A stretch of DNA of 64,000 nt. Origin: Brachyhypopomus gauderio. Lineage: Eukaryota > Chordata > Actinopteri > Gymnotiformes > Hypopomidae. Below, in pieces: positions 24,201 through 35,847 of this stretch. Positions within the stretch are counted from its first letter, which is position 1; each line of letters opens with the position of its first letter. The stretch covers positions 2,276,001 to 2,340,000 of the forward strand of contig NW_027506876.1 of assembly GCF_052324685.1 (NCBI RefSeq), given 5' to 3'. The notes under the pieces are model-generated. The model was not told the origin of the DNA, did no database searches, and saw only the letters and a list, made by a program, of their open reading frames with translations. Made by a program: the position numbers and the translations under genes.

Positions 24201-25289
24201 AGTTTTCGTCGTTAAGCATGACTTGGGTTAAGTATTAATGGCAGGCAACCTTAATGTTCCATGGTTCTTTTTACTGGATACTTATGTTGTTTTTATAATG
24301 TATTTAAATATTCTTATAATTTTTTTATAGTATTTACATACAGTATAGATATAACCTAACAACGTTCTTGTGTGTGCATACAGCGTGAGAAGGGCTGCGG
24401 TGGAGGCTGCGCTGCCTCAGCTTATCGTACACAACACCCCACTACACTCCCCAGTGCTGCCACTGCTCCTCCGCGCGAAATAAAAAAAAAAAAAAGGCAG
24501 TCATAACTCCGGTCCATCGTTAAGCGGGAACTCACTGTATTTTGCAAATGAAACAAAACAATGAAACAAAAAAGAACATGCTCTGTGATTTGCTACAGCC
24601 TCTCATTCTCAAGTCACATTTGTCTTGATTTATAAAAGTATTTATTTATTTAACAATTTATTTTTGCATCACATACTTCAACTGGTGGAGAATTCTGGTT
24701 CCTGTCTTTTCTCACATCTGCTTGACTCGGCACATGTAATCTCCATTCTTTTCTGCTTGAATATTGCTTCCATTAAAAATTATCCTACTCATACTGAAGC
24801 CTCTTAATAGTCTTGCTCCTTCTTAACTGCCTGTTCCTTCATCCCTCTACAGTCTCTGTTGTGCCTTGGCCAGTGTTGGCTGTCCCATCATTCTCCACTC
24901 TCGTGGGGATCAAGATTTCTCTAAAATTGCACCCCACTCCTATTTAAAACCAACCTCTATAAACTCCCCAGACTAAATTCTGTATGGGTGATAACAGTTG
25001 TGCATAATTTCACACTATTGTTTTAAGATCAATCCAATAAAATATATTTATCTTTCCACCTCGCTCCTTCCTTTCTAGTGTGGATGCTACTAAGGAGAGT
25101 GACCGCTTGGGACGACTGATAAACCACAGCAAAAATGGGAACTGCCAGACGAAGGTGCATAACATAAAGGATGTACCTCATCTCATCTTGGTGGCGTCCA
25201 GAGACATTAAAGTAGAAGAAGAGCTTCTTTATGACTATGGAGATCGTAGTAAAGAAGCTCTGGCTGCTCACCCCTGGCTCAAGGACTGA
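18218..25289 (+). CDS. kmt5a: Histone H4 lysine-20 monomethyltransferase (SET8/PR-Set7)
   Basis: KMT5A transfers one methyl from S-adenosylmethionine to histone H4 Lys20 and controls chromosome compaction and S-phase entry. Eight coding exons fit: 18218-18227, 18422-18519, 18729-18870, 20697-20862, 21131-21221, 21814-21873, 21964-22154 and 25079-25289. All have GT-AG borders and matching phases, giving about 322 residues (human about 352-393). The N-terminal part is disordered. Exon 3 has a PIP-box-like QQTLHSFI, and the fifth has NRKVTDYYPIRR, matching the second PCNA-binding degron through which CRL4-Cdt2 destroys the human protein. The SET domain shows GKGRGVFADREF, VEYHGDLLEM, RLINHSKNGNCQTK (the NHS motif) and ELLYDYGDRS, ending HPWLKD. 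Introns 3 and 8 hold transposons. An alternative segment after 20995 is discussed in the findings. Confidence 0.95.
19066..20478. mobile_element. Inverted-repeat DNA element in KMT5A intron 3
   Basis: The left end reads ggctctgttcgaattggcct with actacatactgtatacta. The right end reads agtatgtagtaggctgtttt and gaacagaacc, its inverse with a few changes. ATT flanks both sides (19063-19065, 20479-20481), a possible 3-bp duplication. About 1.4 kb with no transposase recognised, so it is non-autonomous. It accounts for most of this intron. Confidence 0.65.
22247..23939. mobile_element. hAT-like element in KMT5A intron 8
   Basis: Termini are tagagctgggcgatatgg and atcgcccagctcta, inverted. Flanks gtgcagcc (22239-22246) and gtgtggcc (23940-23947) agree at 6 of 8, as expected for an aged 8-bp hAT duplication. 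The interior contains a copy of the shared ~350-bp repeat (22640-22960; see findings), and the middle is otherwise A/T rich. No transposase. Confidence 0.75.
24147..24537. mobile_element. pogo/Tigger-like MITE in KMT5A intron 8
   Basis: Left end cagtgagtccccacttaatg, right end gttaagcgggaactcactg, inverted. TA flanks both ends (24145-24146 and 24538-24539), the Tc1/mariner-pogo duplication. Further inner homology: cgtcgttaagcatgac against tccatcgttaagcggg. About 390 bp, non-coding. Confidence 0.7.
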
Positions 25290-26015
25290 CAACACTGGAC
25301 ATAGAGATGTTGTGCTTTGCATTCATGTAATTCAGAACTTTAAAATTAATGTTTGTGTGCAGATCCATGTTGAGGTCTCAGTTTTCTCACCATGTTGTCT
25401 ATGTATTTGTTTCTCAACAACTGTTAAATGTATGCAATCAAAATAGTCTTTTATGAGCTATGTAGTTGATGAAAGCATTCATAAAGGGCTTTAAAGTCCG
25501 GGATGATGCTGTAAAATTGGCTAAAGCTTTATTTTGTTGAGAGCAAGTTATTTTGTTTAGAAACAAGACAGTCCATGCATAAGGTGAAAATTAGAGATTC
25601 AGGTTGGTAATACTAAACCATTGTAAAGTTACTTAAATACTCCAGTGGCACAGCTATGGTCTGTATAATTTAATACAATTTTATGCATTTGTCCATTTTC
25701 AAATTATGATCTTTTTTTTATATGCATCATAATATGAAATGTATGCACATTTTTTAGAACTGCATTTTATATGGATATGATTTTGTGGTATTTAATGCAT
25801 TAATGAGCATAATGTTCAGATTTGAGAAGTCATGCTTAATACATTTTCAGACAGATTTTTAAAATATATTACCAAAATATGTGGAGCAAACTCAAAGGCT
25901 ATTCCAAGAGCATGGAAACTATAAATTACCTGTACATATAGCTAGATTTTGTATTATACATAGTGCTGTATTATATGAATCACATGCTGTGCAATAAAGT
26001 AACCTGAGGTTCAAG
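25290..26015 (+). other. KMT5A 3' UTR and polyadenylation signal
   Basis: A/T-rich sequence follows the KMT5A stop. A canonical aataaa occurs at 25993-25998 followed by a gttcaagat region, a likely end for the transcript near 26015. Earlier weaker signals may also be used. Confidence 0.55.
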
Positions 26016-28362
26016 ATAAAAATACGTTATTTATTACCAATAGTCGTATGTAAAGGATTCTTGAAGCATCACAAACATGCTTGCATGCAGTCGAATATGT
26101 TCTGTACTTGTGAACATGACCACGTTTGAAGAAACCTTAAATCATTATGTGGAATACAAATGCAAAAATGAATACATGCATTCATTCTACTCGTACATCG
26201 CTTCTAGAAGAAAGTGATTTAATCATCAATATCATATGATTCTGACGTGTCCAGAAACAATGAAAAGCTTATTCATAGGGTTCCTGTACAAACCACCTCA
26301 AAAAGTGATACATATACTGAAACCAGGTCTAACATGCTAATATAATTTGTTGGCTAGGTCTGGCTCATTTGGAGATGTTCAGGGAGATATTGCACAAAGC
26401 AGGATTTCTCAGTTTAACCCGTTAAGCTCAAAGTTGAAGATTGTTCAATAGGAATGCCCCTCAACACTGGACAGCCTTGATTTTGGACTCGCTAAACTGA
26501 GAAATCCTACATTGCGGAGTGCCCAAGAGGGCATTTTTTGTAGTGCAGTGCTCAAAAATATACAAAATATATAGCACCTTATATACTAATTGTAAAATAT
26601 GTCAGTAATCCATGTGTTGTTATTTGCTGTTACTGATACTTGTTTTCCACCAAAGTTAACCTGATTTTGTATTACCAAATGATAATTGCAATATACATGT
26701 TTTCCAGCATTTGTAACTAAATTTCTGAGCATTTGATCCTTAAACTCAATTGCATTCAGGAATGTGTACCTTAAACTGCTACTGCTAGAGTTCATCATTC
26801 TCTTGACTGTTCAGTGTTTATTCAGGCTATGACCACATTAGCAATGTCTTCTTCCAATTGTCCAGTGACACTCCTTCCCAAGACTGCAATCACATGAAGG
26901 CTATCATTGGCTGAAAAAAAAAGACTTCCACAAGCTCTAATGATGTAGGCACATTTGTTGTCAAGTACAGAAGAGCTAAAGCTAAGAGTCACTGAATTGG
27001 GTTAGTCAGTGTGGGTTTTGTTTCTTTATTAACTTTGTTTTCAGCGTAGGCCATCCTGTCACTGTTCTCTGGGCATCATCATATCTTGCCCTTGCCGTTA
27101 TGGGTTAACCTAGAAGAAATGGAGTTTTGCCTTGTATAAGATGCAATAAAAAGTGGCCAAGTTCCAAACTCCAAATATATTCAATGAATCATTACAAACT
27201 GTTATGAGCAAAAAAGACACTTTAAAGCATAAAGGAAAATCAAGCATGCAATTAATAAAAAAGTGCTTTCTGTACATTTTATACTTTCTACTCTATACTG
27301 ATAGATGTCAATATTTAGTTTCTGAACAATGAAAATGAATAATCTCTATCCCTTATGTGCAAGGTTTGATTTACAGAGGTTTGGATGTTCATTTCATAAG
27401 ATTATGATAGCTTTTTAGCTTGTTAGAAAGCTGGATGTGACATTCAGTAAAGCCCGTACACGAGGATTCCTTCGAGTCCTGGTTCTCCCAAGGTTTCTTC
27501 CTAAATCCCGTCAGTTTTTCCTTGCCACTGTAACACATGGCTTGGCCATTATGTATCTGGACATACATTTGTAAAGCTGCAATTGTATGTTGTACAAAAC
27601 ACTTTTGGCTGTTGGGAGTGTCAGACAATGTCAGAATAAAACAGGCAGTGGACCAGGTGATAAGCAAACAGCTACATGTAGGGTAATCCAAAGAGTAACT
27701 ACCGCTGTAGTTCGAGGCACACTCAGGTGCTCAGCCACAGCTCTCAATTTGGCAGTAACAACACATCAGCACCAGATAAGGCAGATGTCTGCCACTTGAT
27801 TAACCTTTCACACTAATCGAGTGTAAGTTCACCATAAGGACTCGTCTACTACCCAGTGAATTAGTCTAATGAGCACTACTGGCCATGTTTAAAAAAACTC
27901 ACCTGTAGCGTGTTATAGTCCTGTCCTGATTGGCTCCATGAGGGGGAAAGCTGTGGAACCCGACTGTCTGAATAAAGTGGAGGGCTGTGGAATCTGATTG
28001 GAAGGTTGATGGAATCTAATTTGACTGTAGTGGAAGACCATAAAATGAAAATGCTTTCTGCTCGGACTGCATTTTCAAAATGCATTTTGACACAGATTGT
28101 TGGTATCAATGTTATTGCAAACAGGAGAGGCGCCATTCTCCCTTTAACATTTGAATTTTGACATCTTTTTAGTGTGGTGTTGAGGCTGAAAATTATATTT
28201 CAAACAATTATTACGGAATGCATATTAAGTGAATAACATACCATATGTACCCCTCTCAGCCCAACAAATACACCATCACTGACAAAGAGAAAGAGAGATA
28301 GACAGAAAGATAGATAGATAAGTTCACTTATCTGGTATGGATAAATAAGTCATACTATGTAC
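26016..28362. other. Intergenic stretch between KMT5A and LINE copy
   Basis: No gene recognised apart from the hairpin MITE and, at 27446-27610, an old plus-oriented fragment of an L2-like LINE 3' UTR (ggttctcccaaggtttcttc, tttttccttgccactg). A short GATA-rich microsatellite lies at 28283-28320. Confidence 0.45.
26399..26510. repeat. Short hairpin MITE
   Basis: The 112-bp element has perfect or near-perfect inverted ends: gcaggatttctcagttta on the left and taaactgagaaatcctac on the right. The ends would pair over about 17 bases. No clear target duplication read. Confidence 0.6.
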
Positions 28363-29584
28363 ATCAATCAATCAAAGTTTATTTGTATAGCGCTTTTAAC
28401 AACTCAAGTTGTCGCAAAGCAGCTTTACAGGATTTACAAGGTTAACAATACTATGGGTCCAGAACCCTAATGAGCAAGCCAAAGGCGACAGTGGCGAGGA
28501 AAACTCCCTATGATGGTGGGGAATAGGAAGAAACCTCGGGAGAACCAAGACTCAAAAGGGAACCCATCCTCCATTGGGCGGCCCGTTAACACACAAATAC
28601 ACAAGTCACACACAATTCACACAATCAGACTAGGTAAAAGGTAGAATTGAAAGTTCTGGGTTTTGATATTGTCACTGTAAATGTCTGTTGATGAATGCCA
28701 GGCTTTCATTCCGTGTCGGAGCAGTGATGCTGGTATTGTAGGCTCTGACTGCAGTGTTACTCCCCAGGTGAACCCCGGCATCAGCACATCCACCGGCAGC
28801 CAGACCATCCCCAAGGTGCCTGCAGGTGCCTGTATCCAATCGTCTTGGGTAGAGCCATGCAAGAAGATAGACAATACAGACTGAGTGGACATGAATTTAA
28901 ACCACCGTTGATTTAAATGTACGTAGCTCACGTGCCAGTGATCAGCATGTGGCTCCGGCAGACTAATCTATAGCAGCATAACTAAAGGGAGGGGTTCAGA
29001 GGTGACCACAGGCATGAGGGCTCACTGAGACATTGCTTTCCAGTCAAGTCATAGTCACAAATAGAGTGATGCCAAGACACAGCTGGATGACAGCATCAAC
29101 ATCTCAGATCACCAGAAATCTCAACGTCTGGGGGCCCCCAAGCCCCTACACCTTACAAGGGGAATTTTAGCTGAAGGCTTGATTAAACAGGTGAGTCTTA
29201 AGTCTAGATTTAAAGATTGGAACTGTGTCAGAATCTCGGATTGGAGCTGGAAGGCTATTCCATAATTGAGGGGCTTTAAAAGAGAAAGCTCTGCCTCCGG
29301 CTGTAGTTTTACTAATTTTTGGAACTAGGAGAAATCCAGCATTTTGGGAGCGCAAAGGGCGAGATGGGTTGTAGTAATCAATGAGTTCACTCAGATATTG
29401 TGGGGCAAGACCATTTAACACCTTATAGGTTAACAGGAGAACTTTAAATTCAATGCGATATTTAATCGGCAGCCAGTGTAGTGCGGCGAGAGTGGGACTA
29501 ATATGATCGAATTTCCTAGCCTTGGTTAGGACTCTAGCTGCGGCATTTTGTACAAGTTGTAGCTTCTTTATGGACTGTTTAGAG

Positions 29585-30360
29585 CAGGGGTACTCAACTG
29601 GCGGACCGCGGTTCTAGCCTGCGAACGCAGTCCTGTCCGGACCCAATCTCATTCCTGATTAACTGGATACGGACCAAAACAAAACCGTAACATTTATTTT
29701 ATTTCAGGGCTATTGAAAAAACACTCCGTCACGAGTGTACGTTTGCCACCCCGCTCAACAACTTACGTTCGCCACCCCCACCCCCCCCGGGCTACAAGCC
29801 TGGTTGACGCTTCGCGAGCGGCGCGAGGGTCAGCGCGGCGAAAATAACGTAATCGCTACATAATCATACACCTTTATAAGGTGGAGTTCAAGCACTTGTA
29901 CGTCACTTTCAAGGTCCATTTCAATATTTCCCAGCATGTTAAACATAATTAAGTTAAATATTTATACATATACTCGAAATAATTCGCTTTTTATCACATT
30001 ATTTAATGGTTGTTTATTTTAAAAACGCCCAATCTTCACGTTCTGATGTTTCGTCCTGGAATTACAAGAGGCTCGTATTTGTTAACCTAATACAAAAGAA
30101 CTATTCAGTCAGACAGATTTGTTGTGAAACCAAGTAGTTACAATTTCAAGCATTTTAAAGTACTTTAACCTAAATTCCAGCACTTTTCAAACCTGAAACA
30201 CATAGCAACATTAAAATTGGTCAGGTAAATGTTCATTCCCCTGTTTTGAGGGGTGTTTCTACCACATATCGTTTCGGACAAAACACCCCCCCCCCCCGGA
30301 CCTCAGGTCACAGGTATCTGCCAAAATTGGACCGCGGACAAATTTAGTTGAGTACGCCTG
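29585..30360. mobile_element. hAT MITE with perfect 8-bp duplication
   Basis: Ends caggggtactcaactggc on the left and gttgagtacgcctg on the right, inverted. The 8-bp flank gtttagag is identical on both sides (29577-29584 and 30361-30368), so borders are exact. It contains a copy of the ~350-bp repeat shared with three other places. A poly-C tract lies at 30285-30298. Confidence 0.9.
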
Positions 30361-30590
30361 GTTTAGAGCATCCAATTAGAAGATTATTACAGTAGTCCAA
30401 TCTCGAAGAGACAAAAGCATGAACTAGCTTCTCTGCATCAGCTAATGAAAGTGTCTCAGCTTGGCGATATTACATAAATGGAAAAAGGCAGCCTTAGTGA
30501 CATTGCATACATGTCTGTCAAATGAGAGATCAGAATCAATAGTGACACCTAAACTTTTTGCAGTAGATTTTGGTGTTACTGAAAAACCAT

Positions 30591-31112
30591 CTAGGGTAAG
30601 GGGAATATCAGCCCAATTGTTCTAACAGCTTTAGACCCAAGAATCAGTACCTCAGTCTTGTCAGAATTTAGTTTAAGAAAATTAGACGCCATCCAGTTTT
30701 TAATATCCTGGACGCAGTTCTCAATCTTGAGAGTTGTGGTGGTATCATCTGGATTAGCAGATATATACAACTGAGTATCATCTGCATAGCAATGGAAGCT
30801 AATACCATGCCTACAAATGATAGTGCCCAGTGGTAGCATATATAATGAGAATAATATGGGGCCCAGTACAGATCCTTGTGGGACACCATACTTTACTTTA
30901 GAATGCTCAGAGCATTCGTTATTTACTAGCACAAATTGGTAACGATCTGTCAGGTAGGACCTGAACCAGGAGAGTGCTTGACCTCTTATGCCAATGAGTG
31001 TCTCCAGTCTATTAAGTAGAATATTATGATCAATGGTGTCAAAAGCAGCACTGAGGTCTAGCAGTATGAGAAACGAAATGTGTCCATTATCAGAAGATAT
31101 TAAGAGATCATG
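30591..31112 (-). pseudogene. LINE reverse transcriptase fragment
   Basis: On the minus strand the frame gives LLDLSAAFDTIDHNILLNRL, with the first catalytic Asp region (F/D of motif A). It is followed by WFRSYLTDRYQFV, YGVPQGSVLGPILFSLYM (motif B region) and YADDTQLY, the catalytic YADD box. The order and spacing are those of L2/CR1-type ORF2. It lacks the endonuclease and the start. The downstream part is separated by the hAT insertion and by stops at about 30600, so this copy cannot make an enzyme. Confidence 0.85.
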
Positions 31113-32913
31113 ACCTTACTTGGCCGGAATCAAATGACAAGTATATAATGCGCATGCTCTCTCTTCTGCATGCAGTCTCACTACTCAAAACCCTTGACCT
31201 CCTGTCCTCTCCCCGCAGGCCTGCGGGGAACCCATGGGTATAGGTGATGCCTGCTCAAAGATGGCCACACAATATTAAATTACAAGACAGATGTTACATC
31301 CTATAATCCAATACATGTATAGTATAGGTATAAAGAGATCGATATACATACTTTAGCATGTATATTGCATACCGATCATAATACCTTTCCTTGTCTTAAG
31401 GTAGCACATTCCGGCGTTTCTCCACACTTAGGTCTCGTTCAAGTTACCTGTATATGACCTGTAGAGCTAGCGATGACACGCTGCCAGTCTCATCATCAGA
31501 GTTTATAAGAGAATGTGTGCAAAATAAACTTTGTTTATGGATGTTTGGTTGATGTATTTACACAAATGCAAAATAAAGAACAGTATTTGTGGAGTTTATC
31601 CAAGGTCCTTCTCAATGATTCCTCTGTCATCACAAACAGTCAAATATTATGTGTTCTACTTCCATATCCATTCTATTTTATTTACAAAATATGCTTACAA
31701 ATCAGACAAAATTTATAAATTGTAGTGTTTAACACTTGGAAATTAGAAATCTGTTCAAAATAGATGGTAAATAGGGTATTACTTGAAATTGTTTCAAAGA
31801 CAATATATTTCATATACTGAATGTGATCTAGAGAGGTGCCTCTTTAAACCAACTACATTAGCAAAAGACAAACACATCACAAATATACAGAACACTGGGC
31901 TTTTGCTCATTATTTTAGGATTAAATTAAATATTTTAGACAGTATTACACATGCAATACATTTTTCATATATTTCTGTAATGGTGAAACATCATAATTAG
32001 ATAAATTAAGGTTAATTTCCTCTGGTCATCCTGTTGTGGTACCGGTATTATATTTCCTGTCACACACCTGTTAACCAAATTTCATGAACAAAACAACCAT
32101 TGCAGATAGCATTCTGTAAGAATGGTCAAAACTCCCCATAAACACACTCCTAAAACTTCTCGGCAACCTTTCCAGAAGAGTTAAAGCTGTTCTAGTTGCA
32201 AAGGGTGTGCCTGTTGAATTTGCCATTTCATTAAAGCCTTCATTGCTAATTATATTCTTCACTGACATAGTTTGTATGGAGAAAAGTATAGGCCCTTAAC
32301 TGCACTGTAAACATAACCAGGTCTTCAAATGCCTGGTACATGTTCTCAAACACAGACACAGGGCCATACTTCAACTCATCAGATTAAGTTGAAGGAATCT
32401 AGGAGTCTACCCTTATGATTAGAGTTAAAATTTTAGGTTTTAAGATTAATACATTTTTATACATTCAATACATACCTGAAGATTAAGGCAAATTTTCAGT
32501 TCACTGGAGCACTGACAAAAATGTACAAAAATCAACTGAACAAAAACAAGAGTTCTTGAGTATTCTGAATTAATGATTTAGAAATTTATATTATAGGAAT
32601 TCCTATAATAATATAAGTAGGGAAGTTCACCTTAAATTCTTATAATACAATCATATATGGTCACAAAAAGTCAAAGATTTTGTAAAACGTGCCTTATTTC
32701 TGATTTTTACCATTAGATGATTTAAAACATATAAAACTGGCATTTCAATAGACAAAACACAGTCTCTCCTTTTGATGGTCTTTCAAAAATTTATCTCTGA
32801 TATATTGTCTGAATATATCCTCTGAACTCAAAAAATCTGTCAACCACTAAAATGTTTCTTTACATTTTACATGTCTCTTTGGTTTCAGGTATTAGATGCC
32901 CATCCTAAACAAT
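31113..32913. other. RILPL2 downstream region
   Basis: A/T-rich sequence with no recognised gene. Some of it is likely the RILPL2 3' UTR (transcribed leftward from 32913). Short open frames at 31515-31725 and 32071-32268 are unremarkable. Confidence 0.4.
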
Positions 32914-35091
32914 TCATTTTCTTCTGAATGAGAACCTGCAAGAGGAAGAAAGAGAAGGTTGGTATGCTGTAGTACCAACAAATGATGCCTCCTCTTCATC
33001 TGTAAATTCAGCAGTGCAGTCAATCAGCTGAATAAGGGAAAGTGTCACCTTTTACTAAAGGCTCCAAAAGCATGTTGAAAGGCAGAACTTCCACAGCAGT
33101 TTAGCTAACCAATTAAAGACTATCTAGGGTTCCTTTGGTGCACCATGTACATTCACACAAGTTACACACTGAATTTTATATTTCCCAATAGAATGTTATT
33201 TGTGTTGTACCAACAAAAGAATAATACTAGTTTATATACTTTAAAAATGGTTCACCTTTGACTCCAAGAGCTACTCATAAATAAGACAAATTAGATTGGG
33301 TACTAAATTGGGACCATCCTATGTAAATCTTTGTAAATCTCTTCTCTAAATCTATGGGTTTGTTGCAAAACATTTTTTGAACAATATACTGGACTTGTTC
33401 CTTTAGTATTTCTGAGATACGTTGATGACAATTTTGGTACTGCTACATGCACATTTGAAGAACTGTTTATTTCTTCACTTTCCAAGTTCCACCAGCTCTG
33501 GAATATGCATGGAATATAGCACATCCTGCCATGAAAAGAACTTTTCTGGAAGTTTCAGTTAAAGAAAGTCACACCACAGATTGATTTGATTTAGATCCCT
33601 CAGCTTATACAATTTACATTTTGTGAATTGACAAAACATTATCTTTCAACACTCCTTGTAACACACAATCATTAAATGTTTAAACTTTGAAAATGAATGG
33701 GTTTTCAAGCCAATGAAATAACTTACAGTTTCTGAATAGTGGTTTTCTCCTCTTTGTTTTCTTCATTCGCCTTTGTAGTGGTGGACAGACAGGGACCAGA
33801 TGGAGGAGTCTCTAGGTTTACTTCTACCATGTTTGGTTCTGGCTGAGGAAGAACACCACTGCAAGGAAAGGAAAAATAACATTTTAAAGCATCCAAGAGT
33901 CTTCTAAAGGAGTCTTTTCATTTTTAAGTGCATAAATAAAATACCCCCCAAAACTTGACTTGGCACTGAATGATAAATGGCTACTTTTTGTAGAGATGTA
34001 ACTCCTCTTGTGTTACAAGCAGCTGTGCTTTGAGTTGATTCCTCTCGTGTAGAACCTCTTTTAACTCCTGCAGAGTGAATCGCGGGCGATTGGGGTCTTT
34101 CAGATCTACTACCAGTTTGTCAGGCCCAACTATCTGCCACACAATAAACCAAACAAATGTCATTATTTGCAAAGAAAAGTAACTGGTAACATGGATATCA
34201 GGACAGGTTCTCAATGTTATTAGTATTCCAGCTACACCAGATGTTTCAGTATTGCTGAAACAGTGCCCTTCAGTTTGTTGCAAATGACAACAAATAAACA
34301 ACATGCGAATCAATGCATTTACTTACAAAACAATCAACTTGTCTTTACTGTTATCCAGATTCTTAAGTTTAGCTAGCCACTGGTCCATTTATAGACTGAA
34401 TGTGAACAGGACGTACATTGTTTAGGTTATTTAGTCAAGGAACTGATTATCAAAATGTTACGGTGTTCGAAGACACCCACTAGCGGGAAAATCATGAATT
34501 GCGTAAGATTACTGTCAGAACAGTTTTACTTCCATTTAAATAATCATACGTTAAGTGTTAATATAAGACGTCTCAATACGACGCACCCGAAATGTTGAAA
34601 ACCCCAGCACGGCACATAGTCTCAGATCACAAAACACTAACTATTTGTCGCGTTAACATTCTGTAAACATTTAGTGCCTATGAACCGAACAAGCTGGTGC
34701 AAAGACAATAATTCAAAGTATCGTTATTTTTTACTTTACGTTTCAAATAGCACTTTCACATTAATAAGTCACACGTTGTGTTCATATGACTCACATTGTG
34801 AACATTTTCACTTGAACCTTCCGCAACAACTCTGTCCAGTTCACTTTTCAAGTTATCTCGCTCCATTCTGAGTTCCTCTAGCGACAGGTTATACCTGTTG
34901 ACCATTATTTCAAACATTTCCAATACACGAACAATCTTGAATTGTAAATCGGACACATCGTGTCCGCCTCTGGTGATTTTTAACAAGTCTTTTCCAATCA
35001 CATATGAAACATCATAAACATCTTCAACCGTCAGTTCCAGCGGGTCCTTTTCGAAAGCAAGAACGGGCAAACCATCTTGTAGATCTCCCAT
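32914..35091 (-). CDS. rilpl2: Rab-interacting lysosomal protein-like 2
   Basis: RILPL2 is a cytoplasmic and centrosomal adaptor that binds LRRK2-phosphorylated Rab proteins (Rab8, Rab10) and myosin Va, and acts in ciliary cargo traffic. Four coding exons on the minus strand: 35091-34795, 34133-33985, 33858-33727 and 32935-32914. All are GT-AG with matching phases and add up to 199 residues (human 211). Exon 1 encodes the RH1 domain, with VYDVSYVIGKDLL and MFEIMVNRYNLSLEELRMER. Exon 2 carries the RH2 phospho-Rab-binding region DPNRPRFTLQELKEVLHERN followed by a coiled coil ending LLVTQEELHLYK. Exon 3 is a low-complexity Pro/Thr/Glu linker. The last exon has only 22 coding bases (LFSFRRK-stop), matching the conserved Phe/basic C-terminus. 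KMT5A lies to the left and converges on it, as in human. Confidence 0.93.
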
Positions 35092-35760
35092 TTCCTTGTA
35101 GTAAAAACAAACGTTCGGTGTAAAATACGACCAATTTAAACTGCTTTTAGATATCTTAGGTAGACTAGGCTACAATCTGTAATGATCCAAGAATACTAAC
35201 AAAATGCGTAATTGAAAACCTTAGCTACGAACTTTTCTCGTACCAAATGCTTTCTTAGGCCTACTAAGAGTTGAATGATGCCTTAAACAACCAATGAAAA
35301 TTTCCCAAAGTGCATCCAATCGGCTTTAAGTTACCCTAGCAACAGCTAAAGCCAATGCTGTGGGCGAATTACCGAGAAGGCTGCTTGTTTTGGAGTGCAG
35401 TGACCAAGAAGAGCAAAACGATTTTACATTTTAGCAAACAAATTTACAAAGGTGCAAAAAACTAATTTACAAGATTCGAAACACTTTTAGCAGTAGGCTA
35501 CCGAAACAAATGTACAAACGACAAATCGGTGGTCGAGAAGGGAAAAACAAATTTACAAGATGCAGAACACTTTTACCAGCTACCAAAACACTTTTACCTG
35601 TAGGCTACCTGTAGTTAGCAACGTAAACACTAGAATTGTAAATGTTAGCTAGCAAGCTGTCTTTAGCAGAGATGTTTCTTATTTTAATGCAATTTATTTT
35701 ATCAGAAAAGGGCTGCCAAATTATGAGGCCAACTTAGCATAATAACAGGGACGAGAACAT
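35092..35760. other. RILPL2 promoter region and a repeat-like A/T stretch
   Basis: The first 250 bp upstream of RILPL2 contain an inverted CCAAT (agccaatg, 35351-35358) and no TATA box. At 35410-35620 the phrases caaatttacaa and acacttttac recur several times, an unassigned internal-repeat block. Confidence 0.4.
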
Positions 35761-35847
35761 ATGTAAACCCTGTGACAGAAAAAAAAATTATTTTGTGGGA
35801 GAGCAGGAAATCGGACAGATGTTATTTCAAATCCCCAGGAGGAGCCA

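Larger units (their letters stand above)
28363..31112 (-). mobile_element. L2/CR1-like LINE, 5'-truncated, antisense, split by a hAT element
   Basis: The 3' end is at the left: an atcaatcaatca tandem followed by agtttatttgtatagcgctt. It reads up through the 3' UTR (28380-29165), the ORF2 C-terminus (29167-29421, ending RLKTHLFNQAFS) and part of the reverse transcriptase (30591-31112). The copy is closely related to 51050-52062. Homology stops near 31112, so it is truncated on its 5' side, the usual outcome of incomplete reverse transcription. A 776-bp hAT element sits inside (29585-30360). Confidence 0.85.

Noticed and set aside
28681-28884. Open frame similar to one at 51518-51736 on the other strand, suggesting a conserved small protein
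   Set aside because: Both lie antisense in the 3' UTR of two copies of the same LINE, so similarity reflects repeat identity and not selection.
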